64,000 nt of DNA. Source: Achatina immaculata. Taxonomy: Eukaryota; Mollusca; Gastropoda; Stylommatophora; Achatinidae. The notes beneath the pieces are model-generated. The model was not told the origin of the DNA and made no database searches. It saw only the letters and a list, made by a program, of their open reading frames with translations. Shown piece by piece: positions 1 to 11,194 of the stretch; the stretch's first letter is position 1; each line of letters starts with the position of its first letter. The DNA lies in the NCBI GenBank assembly GCA_009760885.1, contig CM019701.1:39425515-39489514 (forward strand), in the 5' to 3' direction. Position numbers and translations under genes: made by a program.

Positions 1-523
1 AATGGTGTAAATGCTACAGAAGAATTCTTCAAATATCATAGACGCAAAATCTCTTCTCTACTGTGTATCATCTCTTCTCTGTTACGTCCTTCACTGTACC
101 TTACTATGCCCGTGAGACCTGGACACTTAACAAAACAGACGAGAAACACATAAATGCCTTTGAATGTAAATGCTACAGAAGGGTCCTTCAAATATCATGG
201 ACACAAAAAAAAAAGAACAGTTATATCCATACTACAAGAACTTAAAAGTGAAGAAGGTTGCTAGTAAATAATATTAAACAGTGAAAACTGAAATGTTTTT
301 GACATTTTAAACGTCATGATAATTTAGAGAAGATTCTCTTGGAAGGGTACATAATGGGAAAAAGAAAGAGAGGAAGACCAAGGTTGCAAGACATCGTTGA
401 TGATCTACAAATGGATGCATCAGCGGCAGGGCATCTTGCTTACAACCGAGAGGCCTACAGAAGAGCTGTTAGGGAGGCAAAGTTCCGCAAGGGACATGCA
501 AATGACTGACTGACTGACTGACC
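1..523 (+). mobile_element. 3' end of a non-LTR retrotransposon (family A), broken
   Basis: Positions 63-245 encode a C-terminal reverse-transcriptase piece with the ETWTLNKTDEKHINAFE motif, followed by CYRRVLQISW. After a gap the downstream peptide that ends AYRRAVREAKFRKGHAND is encoded at about 440-508. The element closes in a (TGAC)n tail at 502-522. Stops and indels interrupt it. Bases 7-50 repeat 166-208 imperfectly, a small internal duplication. The same 3' end recurs at least eight more times in the window. It is a dead fragment, and the reverse-transcriptase core lies outside the window or is lost. Confidence 0.75.
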
Positions 524-639
524 CTATCTCACCAGCTTCTGACTTATTGATGATACGGAAATAGTGATACTTTTTTTCTTCTACAAGCGTAGTAAAAAGT
601 AATAGAAGTAAAATAATAGGAAGTATATTTTCAACTTCC

Positions 640-1016
640 GTTACATAACATGTTGAACATGCACCCTCTTATAGTTGTTAGCATGTGCCCATATTTGTTA
701 GCCCGGCTATTAATACGAGTCCTGCGCACGTCCGACTTACGTACAACTCGTAGCTTCGAACCCCCAGTAAAGCCTACTACAATGAAAATCTCAGTGGCAT
801 ACAGTCATTTGTATTAACAAAGGAGAGATACTTTGCAGCCCACCATCAGACCATCGCGGTTCGTGATTTTCTCTGATGCACAGAAATATACACTGTATGT
901 AATGTTTAACTGACATTAGATAGGAACAGTACGTTAGTATTTTTAATTACGTATAAATTCGACTTACGAACAGACTTTTGAACGCAGATCGTTCGCAGCT
1001 GGGGGACTGCCTGTAT
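640..1016. mobile_element. MITE-like repeat, end resembling ISL2EU/IS4EU elements
   Basis: Read in reverse from 1016, the sequence starts TACAGGCAGTCCCCCAGCTG and runs into alternating TACGAA/CGACTTACG blocks, a pattern known from small non-autonomous DNA elements. A second region at 7540-7700 has similar CGAATATGCGTAAGTCGGAA wording. The left boundary is not clear and no target-site duplication was identified. Confidence 0.35.
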
Positions 1017-1149
1017 CTTAAACCAGACACTGAGCCTGCAATATTGTTTGCACTTTTGGTGACTTGTCTGCCGGATAGAAGGTAAGGTAAAGGCTTACTG
1101 GGAGGGGGGGGGGTACAGTGTTAGGTCAGCATTTCCAAGACGATGGGCA

Positions 1150-1372
1150 CATGAAAGTCTGATGTGGTCAGTATCACGCCTGCCCGTATTTACCCTTCCA
1201 TATTTCTCTGGTACCCATTTTTAGAGGCTGGGTGGACCCCAAGGCCTTTTTGGCGTGGTGGTAGCAGGAAAAAAAAGCTTCACTGCTGGGACTTGAACCG
1301 CTATCACCGGATTAGGAGACCGGGCGCTTCACCACTCAGCCAAGCAGGCATATCAATGACATACCAGAGATC
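1150..1372 (-). mobile_element. tRNA-derived SINE
   Basis: On the minus strand from about 1345 there is an A-box-like TGGCTGAGTGGTGAAGCG and, some 45 nt later, a B-box GGTTCAAGTCCC, as in a tRNA-derived SINE head. The body continues through AAAAATGGGTACCAGAGAAA. A related copy in the same orientation lies at 13690-13860. No complete tRNA cloverleaf is present, so it is not called a tRNA gene. Confidence 0.6.
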
Positions 1373-1480
1373 AGGACTGCTTAGAATATGTATTTCAGTT
1401 ATAATTGAAAGAAATATGTGTTGTTGTTTTGTTAAACAGAAGATTTTGATACTTTTTTGTGTGTGTGTGCGTGTGTCCAG

Positions 1481-1850
1481 GTCAACCGGCCGCTGTCTAT
1501 GAAGAAAGACGGGATTCAGACCAGGAAAAGGAAGCCAAAGTCATCCTCAAAGTCCAAATCCGCGCCAAAGAACTCTCCAACTCAGGAGCAGCTGCAGATA
1601 CTAACTCAGCAGCAGCAGCAGCAGCAGCTTAGCCATTACATGGATTATGACATGGGACAGCTGCAGCAAGCTGGCCACCACATACAACAGCAGCAGCAGC
1701 AGCAGCAGCAACACTCTTATCACTCGGTGCCTGCAGGTGACTCCGTTGCTGGCAGCGATGTTGGTGAGGTCACTGCCGTGTTTTCTGTACAACAGTCAAA
1801 GTCACATGACCTCTTAGACTTGACTCTGTCACGTTCACAAAATGGACACG
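1481..1850 (+). CDS. GATA4/5/6-class transcription factor, penultimate coding exon (partial gene)
   Basis: Nuclear zinc-finger transcription factor that binds WGATAR sites. The exon opens with VNRPLSMKKDGIQTRKRKPK, the end of the C-terminal GATA finger and its basic tail. In the family this follows the last zinc-binding cysteines, which must lie in an upstream exon outside the window. RKRKPK rather than RNRKMS points to the GATA4/5/6 class. Next come a Ser/Lys linker, two glutamine tracts (CAG repeats near 1610-1627 and 1688-1710) and SVQQSKSHDLLDLTLSRSQN. The acceptor follows a GT-rich tract ending TGTGTGTCCAG, phase 0, matching the well-known intron that splits the finger tail. The donor is ACACG|GTAAGA, phase 1, compatible with the exon at 3769. 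The family call is strong. The exact paralogue is inferred from a short motif. Confidence 0.88.
1600..1712 (+). repeat. Two CAG glutamine tracts inside the GATA exon
   Basis: Runs of CAG/CAA encode seven and then nine glutamines, separated by a Tyr/Met/Asp-containing spacer. They are in frame with the finger tail and are probably length-variable. Long antisense reading frames across them are by-products. Confidence 0.8.
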
Positions 1851-1890
1851 GTAAGACTGGGATTCTTAAATAGCAAAAAAAAAAGAGGAA

Positions 1891-1958
1891 ATCATCATCA
1901 TCATCACCATCATCATCATTATCGTCATCGTCATCATCATCATCATCATCATCATCGT
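1891..1958. repeat. ATC/GAT trinucleotide microsatellite
   Basis: Imperfect (ATC)n starts 40 nt after the GATA exon donor, inside the intron. Poly-His or poly-Asp frames read from it are artefacts of the repeat. Confidence 0.85.
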
Positions 1959-2868
1959 TGTCGTCCGGTAGCACTCTATCACGAAAATATTTGCTGCTTT
2001 GCCTTAGAAATTGCTATGTCTTTTAGAAGTGCACGCTGCCTAAACGAATCCAGTCCATGTTTTCAAATCTTTTCTATCAGTCTGTTTCCTTGCAGATCTC
2101 TTACTCTTTTTTTCTTTGTGCTTTTCTGGCTAATACGGTTTTCATTATTGTGTTATATGCTACAAATGTGGAAAACAATGAAACACTGACCAGTGAAATG
2201 TGTAAACTGGGGGGGGGGGGAGGGGAAGTAGGAACAGATTTATTACTTAACGAGTACACAGTTGTGACGTTTCGGCGTGAAACTTAATCATACAGAAACA
2301 TACAGGACGAAGAAATAGGGAGAGGAGATAAAATATAAATTTACATGAATGCTATAATAAAAAAAAATCAGATAATATGAATAGAGCATTTAGCTGAAAC
2401 TTGTAAGAAGCTGTGGCTTGTCCGACGCTGTATGTCAGAAATGCGCATGGTGGAGTGAAGAGAGTATTTAAATGGAGACTTGGGATGTGGCATCGGTGGG
2501 TCGTAACTGAGGGTGGTGGGTGGGGGAACCGTGGGGGGGGGGAGTGATATAATGGTAATCTAGCCGGGAGAAGGTGAAATATGTGATTATAGTAGGGGTA
2601 AAGGGGTTGTAATGTGATGCTGTGATGCGCCGCCTAGCACTTCAGAACCGCTACATTCAGGAATATGAGTCTATGATACCACATGGTTTGAACTCGTTAT
2701 TCAGCTACAACAAACATTCTCCTCTTTCACAATCATAATCCCTCTCCACTAAGTTCCATTCCCTTCTCACTTGTTACACATAGCTTCAAACCTCTTCACA
2801 TCATCTATACAACACTGTAACACTGATCAAGGTGATATAATGAAAGATGACATCGGGTACCGTCTCAG

Positions 2869-3035
2869 TGGGCGGCAGGAGTGGCTCATGTTTCAGATTC
2901 CCTCCGGGTGTGTCTTACAAGCAGCAGCCAAGCGTGACGCGCTGGACAAACAAGGGGCGACAAACGCGAAGCGCGATCAAGGACGTAGTCATGGTAATAC
3001 AAGACGGCTTATCAGAATCCACCGAACACAGCTAG
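2869..3035 (+). other. Candidate alternative C-terminal exon of the GATA gene
   Basis: This is a CpG- and GC-rich island in an AT-rich intron. An acceptor-like GTACCGTCTCAG at 2868 is followed by a frame that fits phase 1 (the phase leaving exon 1481-1850) and stays open for 54 codons to TAG at 3033-3035. The predicted peptide runs VGGRSGSCFRFPPGVSYK and onwards, with no motif I know. It would replace the normal C-terminus. A donor-like ATG|GTAATA exists at about 2993, but using it would put the next exon out of frame. It could equally be a CpG-rich regulatory element. Confidence 0.2.
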
Positions 3036-3154
3036 GAACGATTTTTTAAAATAAGTTTTTCGTATGGTAAACTAAGAGAAGACATTTTTGTAGGATTAGA
3101 CCTCTAAAGAATTGTTGACACAGCACTTTAGTGAGACGTGAGAGAAAGAAAAAT

Positions 3155-3230
3155 CACAAGAGAATTACCTGGGATTCGAACCACGGACTCCGGTAGGATG
3201 TACAACGGTCTAGCCACGAGAGAACAGTTT
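3155..3230 (-). mobile_element. tRNA-like SINE fragment
   Basis: Minus-strand GTGGTTCGAATCCCAGG is a B-box. The upstream half (CGTGGCTAGACCGTTGTAC) does not fold into a convincing D-arm, so a SINE remnant is more likely than a tRNA gene. Confidence 0.35.
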
Positions 3231-3667
3231 ACTAACGAAGTGTGCTATCTCTCTACTTGAGGGCGGAGGGCTGGCGGGCGAGGGGGGAGGGGTTGTTCTT
3301 CTTTGATGATCTGAGGAGTTGTGTTGTTGTTTTTCTCTCTACATCAGAGAGCCTGTTTCTTGATACAACCAAAATATTTTAACTGTCTGGTTCTTGTTTT
3401 GTCCACTGTTTCTCTTCTCAAATTCAGTTTGTTTATAAATTCTTTGTTTCCTTTTCTGCACATGAATTTCGACCAGTGCTTCTGTATATCCATATTTCAA
3501 GAGACTGTGATTTAAAAAAAACCCACCATTTTGTTATTTAAACTAAAGAGGAAATACACTAAGAGAATTATTACTGGCAGAATAGAATGTATGTTTTAAA
3601 GGATAAGTCTGAATACTGCATGTGTTATCTAAAGCAAGCATAAATTATATTGCAGTTAAAAATGAAT

Positions 3668-3670
<3 letters not shown>

Positions 3671-3702
<32 letters not shown>
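3671..3702. repeat. (TC)n microsatellite
   Basis: About 15 TC units in the GATA intron, 65 nt upstream of the next exon. Confidence 0.9.
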
Positions 3703-3705
<3 letters not shown>

Positions 3706-3768
3706 AGTGAATGCCCTTTTAAATGTAATAGCTGTGCTTATAATGTAGTGTAATTATATTCATTTCAG

Positions 3769-4229
3769 CTGTTGAACTCAAGCCATTTTCTTTCTATGAC
3801 CCACTGTACAGTCATGGATCTATTATCAGGAGCAACACTGACGGAGATGGTCATCACGATTCGCAGGGTCGCCGGTCTCCGAGCTCACATAATAAGTCAG
3901 CAGTTCTTTCAGCCTTCGGTTTATCTAACACATCCCCCCTTGCATCCATTTCGACTCTCTCAGCAACCAATGGGCAAATCCTATCCGGCGCGTATTCATC
4001 CAATCACACAGGGCATGGAAATCTACCCACCGCAGCTGGCGCCCCGCCTACCGTCATGGAACGAGTATTTCCATTGGATAATATTATGTTAAAACAAGAA
4101 CCTGACGTCATCTTCGCGCCATCACCACCTAAAGCTGTTCCTGTTATGACGTCAGATTTTCACAACGAAAATGAAGTGGTAGGGCTTTCTATTGGTGGCA
4201 ATGACATTATGCAGCTGCAGTCAGTATAA
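3769..4229 (+). CDS. GATA4/5/6-class transcription factor, terminal coding exon
   Basis: The acceptor TATATTCATTTCAG is followed by CT, which completes the split codon from exon 1481-1850 (G|CT, Ala). The frame then runs VELKPFSFYDPLYSHGS through a Ser/Thr/Asn-rich region to stop TAA at 4227-4229, 153 residues in this exon. Near the C-terminus MLKQEPDV contains a psi-K-x-E sequence (LKQE), the consensus for SUMO attachment, a modification known on GATA factors. The last residues are GGNDIMQLQSV. The region is otherwise typical of the disordered transactivation tail of this family. The first AATAAA downstream is at 5618-5623, which would give a 1.4-kb 3' UTR containing repeats, so the true poly(A) site is uncertain. 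Confidence 0.85.
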
Positions 4230-4574
4230 TCTGTTACATTGAATATATTATGCTAATTCATTCATCATGTGCAGTGTACGATAAGGTACGGAATGCACGA
4301 GTGTTATCCTTTCTATTTCTGTGTTACTCTTAGTATTTCCAATATGTTCTAATTTCTCTTCTTTCTTTACGCCTTTTGATCAGCGTATTCATTCAGCCTC
4401 CTTTTTCTGCTTTTTCCTTTTATCTTTCATGATGACTGCCAGATTTTCAAATTTCTGTCGCGTCGTGACATTTTGAAAGAGTATTTGTTGTTTTAATTTC
4501 TCTTAAATTTTCACATTTTCTGAGGGTTTCACTTTAAAAAACCTGGCTACTCACGGCATATATCGCTTTTCAGT

Positions 4575-4965
4575 CTAGAGTCACATCTGTTTCTCACAAC
4601 TTATGTTTATTCTATTTCTTGTGAAGATATGTTACAAAAACCACATCTCTGTTTCTTACAACTTATGTTTATTCTATTTCTTGTGAAAATATGTTACGAA
4701 ACCACATCTCTGTTTCTCACAACTTATGTTTACTCTATTTCTTGTGAAGATATGTTACAAAACTACATCTGTGTTCCTTACACCTTATGTTTATTCTATT
4801 TCTTGTGAAGATATGTTACAAAACTACATCTGTGTTTCTTACAACTTATGTTTATTCTATTTCTTGTGAAGATATGTTACAAAATCACATCTCTGTTTCT
4901 TACAACTTATGTTTATTTTATTTATTGTGAAGATATGTGTTTTTTACAACTTATGTTTACTGTAT
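4575..4965. repeat. Minisatellite, about 61-bp unit, six copies
   Basis: Units carry CAACTTATGTTTATTCTATT followed by TCTTGTGAAGATATGTTAC. The last unit is shortened. The array lies in the presumed 3' UTR or flank of the GATA gene. Confidence 0.9.
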
Positions 4966-5144
4966 TAGTGGCAAAGTTATATTTCAAAACTGGCATAAAT
5001 TTACAGAGTCACTTCCCTTTGCCTCCCGTCGTCCTGTGCACGAAATCCTCTGCTGATCTGTGACCAAAATCCCGCCTCAGTGAGACCCTTTTCTTGTCCA
5101 CTTCTGTAACTCTGAACATGTAACGTGACGCTGCATATTTAGGT

Positions 5145-5310
5145 TCATTCATTCATTCATTTGCATGTCCCTTAAGGAATTTTGCATCCCAAACAGCACT
5201 CCTGTAGGCCTCTCGGTTGTGAGCAAGATGGCCTGATGCTGATGCATCCATTTGCAGATCATCAACCATATCTTGCAGCCATCTTCGCCTTGGTCTTCCC
5301 TATATTTAGG
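5145..5310 (-). mobile_element. Family A retrotransposon 3' end
   Basis: Minus-strand copy with the REAYRSAVWDAKF-type terminal peptide (cf. 440-508) and an (AATG)n tail visible on the + strand as ATTCATTCATTCATTTGCAT. It is 5'-truncated. Confidence 0.75.
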
Positions 5311-5314
5311 TAGC

Positions 5315-5750
5315 ACTTCAAAATTAACCACGTGGCGGACACATCAGCAGAAGGACAGGCTCGCTACAAAGGGAATGGACTCTAATCATCACGTAGTTGT
5401 ACGATAAATGCTATTATTTTTATTATCATATTCTTTTACATTGATAACCGACAGTATTATTATTGAGCGTACTACGCTGTACAATCACAAATTTAACTAA
5501 AGATACAAGTAACGTGAAAGAGGCCATGGCGTGCGTGCCTGAACGTCGTGGAAATCACTTCATGAATGAGATGTCCCTGTGGTCTTGATTGACATTCAGC
5601 GTCCTCGTCAGCACGATAATAAATGTAATTATTTGAATCATTTGTAACTGAGCAACAAACAGCTTTGAAAAGTCATCAAAGACTGAAAAATAGATGAACT
5701 ATGATAGTCTGAAAAACTGACTGCTGTTCCTCGGCAAGACAAGACACCGG
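5315..5750. other. No recognised gene
   Basis: AT-rich intergenic sequence with no splice-compatible open frame and no named repeat. It contains the AATAAA at 5618-5623 considered for the GATA transcript. Confidence 0.5.
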
Positions 5751-5754
5751 ATGC

Positions 5755-5925
5755 TGGGCGTCTGGATGGCGTAGTGGCACAATGCACTCGTCTCTGGCGA
5801 CGAGGTCAACAGTTCACATCCGGCAGGAGACACCCCAGAATTCTCAGCTGCAGAATTTGGTACTCGGTTCTTTGTGAAGCTGGAGAAATAAAGGCGGTCA
5901 GGCGTGACGCTGATCACGTGGTCTT
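5755..5925 (+). mobile_element. tRNA-derived SINE
   Basis: An A-box-like TGGCGTAGTGGCACAATG and a B-box-like CAACAGTTCACATCCGG are spaced as in a tRNA. The body continues to CAGGCGTGACGCTGATCACG. Confidence 0.5.
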
Positions 5926-6164
5926 CTAGTTTGCTGACAAGTCAAGGAAAATATGGGCGCTAATAAAATCATGTCTCCTAAGTATGGCTTTATAGGTATT
6001 GTGTTTTTTATGTTTAAAACTTTTGAAGACAGTAAAATGAAACATTCTTCTTCTTCTTCTATCTCCGTGGGGCTTCTAGCTGGTGTTCTATACAGCTAAT
6101 GTGTTCAGGATGTTGAGACACATTATCGTGTTGGATTGAGAGGAAGTTATGATGATTCTTTTTT

Positions 6165-6425
6165 TTTTCAGTCCCTGAATTTAGCTAAATATCAGGGGGT
6201 GTGTAATACTTCTTAGCAGACTCCACCCCATTAGGACTATTACGTTTCCTGCCCCGGTAGCCAAGCTAGGCCTTTTACTGAGGGTACCATCTGAGATATG
6301 GGGTAGGTTCTTGATGAACTAAGGGTCACCAAACCTGACACCAGGATGCCAGCCATGGAGCGCCGATTGCCAAATCGAAGAGCATCTTCGCCACAGTTTT
6401 AAGAGATCACAAAACTTTCATACCA
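6165..6425. repeat. Dispersed repeat, copy 1 of 3
   Basis: Shares ordered blocks (CTGCCCCGGTAGCCAAGCTA, GGTACCAT, GGGTCACCAA) with 61250-61560 and more distantly with 56440-56750. No coding potential was seen. It is probably a SINE body or other short interspersed element. Confidence 0.5.
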
Positions 6426-7010
6426 AGATACTGTTCTTTGCCCGCGATAGTGCACAGGCAAATTATGAAAGAATTTATATTAAGATTTGCTACTTCAACT
6501 TCTTACTATGAAACATTTATTATTTAAGAGGCGATGATGTATTAGTGACTACCTTAAAGTGGCATTTTAGGAATTGTATTTCTGTGTAGTTCTCCATGTC
6601 TTGTTTTGTTTTTTTTTTCCAATTTACAGCTCTCGCTTCATCGTATCTTCTTCTTTTTCTACATTTTAACTTAGCAAAGTTTTACATTTCCTCTGTAGAA
6701 CTGTTACAGAGGTTTAATTGTTTAGGTTTTTAATATAAAAAGATAAGTGAGATTTTTTTTTTACACATACAAACCAGGAACGACCGGTATTAATCCAGTC
6801 TTACTGTTCTTTTTCTGGTTATAAAGATAATAAAAATTAAAGAAAGATAAGAAAGAAACAATACTTGTATATTATTTGTGCCATTAGTAATAATAAGCAA
6901 TCGATTACATTTATTTTTTTTTTTTGTTTCATCAAAATATATACATGTTAATTAAAACTTTAAAATTTTTACTTGACCTATCTTTTCCCGATGAATTAAC
7001 CTGGCTAGGG

Positions 7011-7199
7011 CAGTGTTTCTCAAACCAGGGTTAGTGGACCCTCCAGGAAGTTTATGGAAGGATGTTTGAGGGTCTTTGAACCAGCAAGGTGGATTGATTC
7101 AGATTAAAATAATAAATCCCAGAGCAACTTAGGTTCTTTTATTATGAGAGGTCCACAGCTGGAAAAGGGGTCCACGGTCAAACAGAGGTTTAGATCCAC
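7011..7199. mobile_element. hAT-like MITE
   Basis: Starts CAGTGTTTCTCAAACC and ends GGTTTAGATCCACTG, which are inverted repeats of the CAGTGGTTCTCAAACC kind typical of non-autonomous hAT elements. The flanks share CTAGG at corresponding places, a decayed 8-bp target-site duplication. It contains no transposase. Confidence 0.55.
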
Positions 7200-7499
7200 T
7201 GAACTAGGCTGAACGTATGGACTGATTGAAACCATTGAATACACATTCACATGGAAATACTTGTCGAAATCTTTTTTGTTCTGGCATGAAATATATACAT
7301 ATGCGTATGTCATAATATTCAATACAAGATGATTGGTTAGCCATTATTATGTTACTTGTCTTTGCCAGTAAATTTACATACATTTTGTTATTCTGATGCT
7401 CTGACCATCAAACTGCAGCTAGAGCACTCTTTATAATATCTTGTGTTCGTTGTATCATCATTCATCGCTTATTTTTATGCCTGCATTTTTTGTTCAATT

Positions 7500-7700
7500 T
7501 TGATTTGTTTGTTTGTTTGTTTGTTTGTTTCATTGCATACCCAGCAACAAGGATTCAGAACCAATTCCGAGTTTGATAACCGTAGTTCGAATATGCGTAA
7601 GTCGGAATAGTTAGGTATGGTTTGTATCTAACGACAGTTAAGTCGACTATTTATCTCAATATTCTGTAGACCGCTGTACTCGCGCAGTCTTTACGCTTGT
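7500..7700. repeat. (TTTG)n followed by a MITE-like segment
   Basis: (GTTT)n at 7504-7530 is followed by sequence resembling the 640-1016 repeat. The boundaries are unclear. Confidence 0.3.
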
Positions 7701-7869
7701 CATATTGTTAGGCTTTCTCTTGTAGTAAACTCAGTTGTTTTAGAGTCGTTTCTTTGAAAGAAAAAAAATCTATTTCATGCAATTGCCTTGAACGAAAGGA
7801 TCTTGAAATAAATATAAAACAATTTTGAAAAAAAAAAAAAAACAGTTTATCATGCGTGTTATACGTTTT

Positions 7870-8105
7870 ATGCGTTTTATATTTAGGGGTACGGTTAGGG
7901 TTAGAGGTACACTTAGGGTTAGGGCTAGAGGTACGCTTATGTTTAGGGGTACGGTTAGGGTTAGACGTACGCTTAATGTTAGGGGGTACGGTTAGGGTTA
8001 GAGGTACACTTAGGGTTAGGGCTAGAGGTACACTTATGTTTAGGGGTACGGTTAGGGTTAGACGTACGCTTAATGTTAGGGGTTCTGTTAGGGTTAAGGT
8101 TAGCA
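7870..8105 (+). repeat. Interstitial telomere-like array
   Basis: Two long higher-order units of about 110 bp are built from GGTTAGGGTTAG blocks alternating with GGTACAC/GTACGCTTA variants. GGTTAGGG recurs many times, resembling the metazoan telomere repeat TTAGGG. Confidence 0.8.
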
Positions 8106-8403
8106 GATGCTTTGATTCTTTCACTCTTCAGTCAGTTCCCTCGCTGTACTAGAATTATTTTTTGGTGAGGAATTTTGGTACAAAAAAAAGCGGTACGATG
8201 TTGCTCTATAACTTAAACAGAATGTTTTAATGTTTTCATTTATTTAGACTTTGCCTAATTATTATTCTGAGCATTGATTCGCAGAAATGTTTAGGGTTAG
8301 GCCAGTGTTGTTTTTTTTTGGAGGGGAGGGGAGTGTTAAATGTCGGGGATAAAGTGTCGCTAAACCTTAAACATACAAGGTAAAAAACTCAGGATCAAGA
8401 TAA

Positions 8404-8890
8404 ATGAAAATAGTAGTAGTAGTAGCAGTAGTAGTAGTAGTTGCAGTAGTAGTAGTAGTAGTAGTAGCAGCAGTAGTAGTAGCAGCAGTAGTAGTAGTTG
8501 TAGTAGTAATAGTAGTAGTAGTAGTTGTTGTTGTAGTAGTAGTTGTAGTAGTAGTAGTTTATTGTTGTTGTTTTAGTAGTTGTAGTAGAAATAGTAGTAG
8601 TAATAGTAGTCGTTGTTGTAGTAGTAATAGTAGTAGTAGTTGTTGTTGTAGTAGTAGTAGCTGTAGTAGTAGTTGTAGTAGTAATGGTAGTAGTAGTAGT
8701 TGTTGTTGTTGTTGTAGTTGTAGTAGTAGTTATTGTTGTTGTTGTAGTAGTAGTAGCAGCAGCAGTTGTAGTAGTTGTTGTTGTAGTTGTTTTAGCAGTA
8801 GTAATAGTAGTAGTTGTTGTTGTTGTAATAATAGTAGTAATTGTAGTAGTAATAGTAGTAGTAGTATTAGTAGTAGTAGTAGTAGTAACA
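8404..8890. repeat. Long imperfect TAG/TTG trinucleotide tract
   Basis: Nearly 490 nt of (GTA)n interspersed with GTT and GCA triplets. Long homopolymer-like peptides in several frames are artefacts. Confidence 0.95.
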
Positions 8891-8899
8891 CTGAACAAA

Positions 8900-9670
8900 T
8901 GATGGAAGACCTCGCTAAAAAAATAATAACTATGACTATCAGTTCCAGCTGTTAAAGGAATAGTAACTAAGAAAATATTTTCAAAGTCATCTTTATTTCA
9001 TCTTTTTCATTATTTTGTTTTTCAATATTTTCATTTATATTCATCTCCAGCTTTTACTTGTATTTTATTTTTCATGTATTTTCACCGCACAACGTGCTAT
9101 GTACAATGCCGTGAAACTGTTATAATGAAGAAATACGCGTATATTTCAGGCCAGGTTTATGCCATGATGCCAAGCAGAGGTTGATATTTTATACCTTTAG
9201 AGATAAGATATACGTATAGTGTGGGGCTTGATATCCTATTTTATTCTTATTTTCATACTGAATAACTTATTTTCAGTCTGGCTTTTTTTTCCCACTGATT
9301 AATCCTCATTTCACTTCGCAGTCTTAACAGTGCGGGATTCTTGGGACATTCTCTGCATAAATATACACACATATACACATACATATACACACTCACACAC
9401 AAAGGCGAGACAGCGAGGCCGAGAGTAATCGCGCAAACAACCTCCAAGACCACACAAAGATTTCTATACATAAACAACGCAGCCACCATCTTTTTTTCCA
9501 CGAAGAAAATGACGTTGTAATAGGGCAGATAGACAGACATAAGTGAATCAAAATCCCTCTTTTCTAACAAAATATGTCATCAGTGTCTCCAATACTTTGA
9601 CCAGGCTTAATTTTACACCGAGAACATAGAAACTGTCTTCTTCATTCAAGACCCGAATTCTAAGACTAAA

Positions 9671-9701
<31 letters not shown>

Positions 9702-10420
9702 TACAAATAAGGTCTGGAAAATGGGCCGCCAGAATTCAAACTTTATGCTGAAGTGACTAAACTCTAATATACAAGCACAGAGTAAAACAACTTTGGGTGC
9801 CGTATGACCTGTTTTATTTAAAGTTATAAAGATCTTTTGAGATATTGCGACGCCTTAAAACATAAATTAAAAAGGGTGAGCCTAGCGTTTAATCATTGTT
9901 TGCACAGTTTTTCCCCCCTAATGATCAGTGAGTTATCTCCCCTTCTCATTGTCCCAGCTGGTATATAGAACGCTTTGTAACTGACAATATTCATGCAGTG
10001 TAATATAAATTATTTCAATATATTTTCAATATATTCAATATATTCTATGAGTTTAGATGTTAGCAAAGCTGAAAGAATTAGAAGACAACTCATAAACTCA
10101 TTGAACTAAACATCTTACACATGCGCATTATTGATGACTGAAGAGTAATATACAAACCTGTTTAGTTCGGTGAGATTATAATTTTATGCACATTACATTG
10201 TCCTGCTCAAATTGTATATATTTGATTTAATTTGCCAATTTTATACTTTTGTCCTATTTCAAATGCAATTAAATAAAAGAAGCGATTTCATGATGTTGCA
10301 TCATTTCATTTCCTGTCTGATTGCGTACATTTTTGGATATAGATATCTGTTGATGTATTTGATTTGTATCTGTTTATTTAACGTAAGATAGATCTTTCAG
10401 CTATCAGTAGCTGGTTAATG
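8900..10420. other. AT-rich intergenic sequence
   Basis: Contains an (AT)n run at 9669-9698 and no splice-compatible coding region that I could see. An AATAAA lies near 10270. Confidence 0.5.
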
Positions 10421-10429
10421 TATTCGATG

Positions 10430-10945
10430 CAAATGACAGATGCATGGAGAGTCTAAGAGGTAGTATACATCGATCTCAAGTAACAGATGCTTGGAGAGTC
10501 TAAGAGCTGGTATACATCGATCTCAAGTAACAGATGCTTGGAGAGTCTAAGAGCTGGTATACATCGATCTCAAGTGACAGATGCTTGGAGAGTCTAAGAG
10601 TTAGTATACATCGATCTCAAGTAACAGATGCTTGGAGAGTCTAAGAACTGGTACACATCGATCTCAAGTAACAGATGCTTGGAGAGTCTAAGAGCTAGTA
10701 TACATCGATCTCAAGTGACAGATACAAGGAGAGTCTAAGAGTCAATATACGTTGATCCCAAGTGACAGACGCAAGGAGAGTCTAAGAGTCAATATACGTT
10801 GATCCCAAGTGACAGATGCAAGGAGATTCTAAGAGTCAATATACGTTGATCCCAAGTGACAGATGAAAGGAGAGTCTAAGAGTCAATATACGTCGATCCC
10901 AAGTAACAGATGCAAGGAGAGTCTAAGAATCAGTTTACAGCGATC
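10430..10945. repeat. 47-bp minisatellite, about 11 copies
   Basis: The unit includes TGGAGAGTCTAAGAGCTGGT followed by ATACATCGATCTCAAGTAAC. Later copies drift to CAATATACGTTGATCCCAAG, giving two sub-blocks. Confidence 0.92.
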
Positions 10946-11011
10946 TATATACATTCTTTCTTAAAACATTATCCATTATTTCTCTCTTTTGTTTTTCTGC
11001 CTCCACTTTTC

Positions 11012-11038
11012 TTTCTTTCTTTCTTTCTTTCTTTCTTT
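11012..11038. repeat. (TTTC)n microsatellite
   Basis: About seven tandem TTTC units. Confidence 0.9.
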
Positions 11039-11194
11039 ACCCCTGAAGCCCATATCAACCCCCGGCCAACCCTCTCCTCAAAACAAACTTCTGATAAGAT
11101 GTTGATGGCTAAAAGAGTGTTCTAGAATTCGTATTTCTCATAATCATCTTGTGCCGTCTTCAGTAGTCAGGCTGGCGTTAATGAATTTCCAGTG

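Noticed and set aside
1300..1345. tRNA gene on the minus strand
   Set aside because: A- and B-boxes are present but no closing acceptor stem, and the sequence continues into a SINE body shared with 13690-13860.
1720..2189. Poly-Asp and poly-His open frames next to the GATA exon
   Set aside because: Products of the (ATC)n microsatellite in the intron.
8395..8955. Open frames of 167 and 183 codons over the TAG/TTG tract
   Set aside because: Pure low-complexity products of a trinucleotide repeat (Thr, Val, Ser/Cys runs), present on both strands, with no splice or start support.
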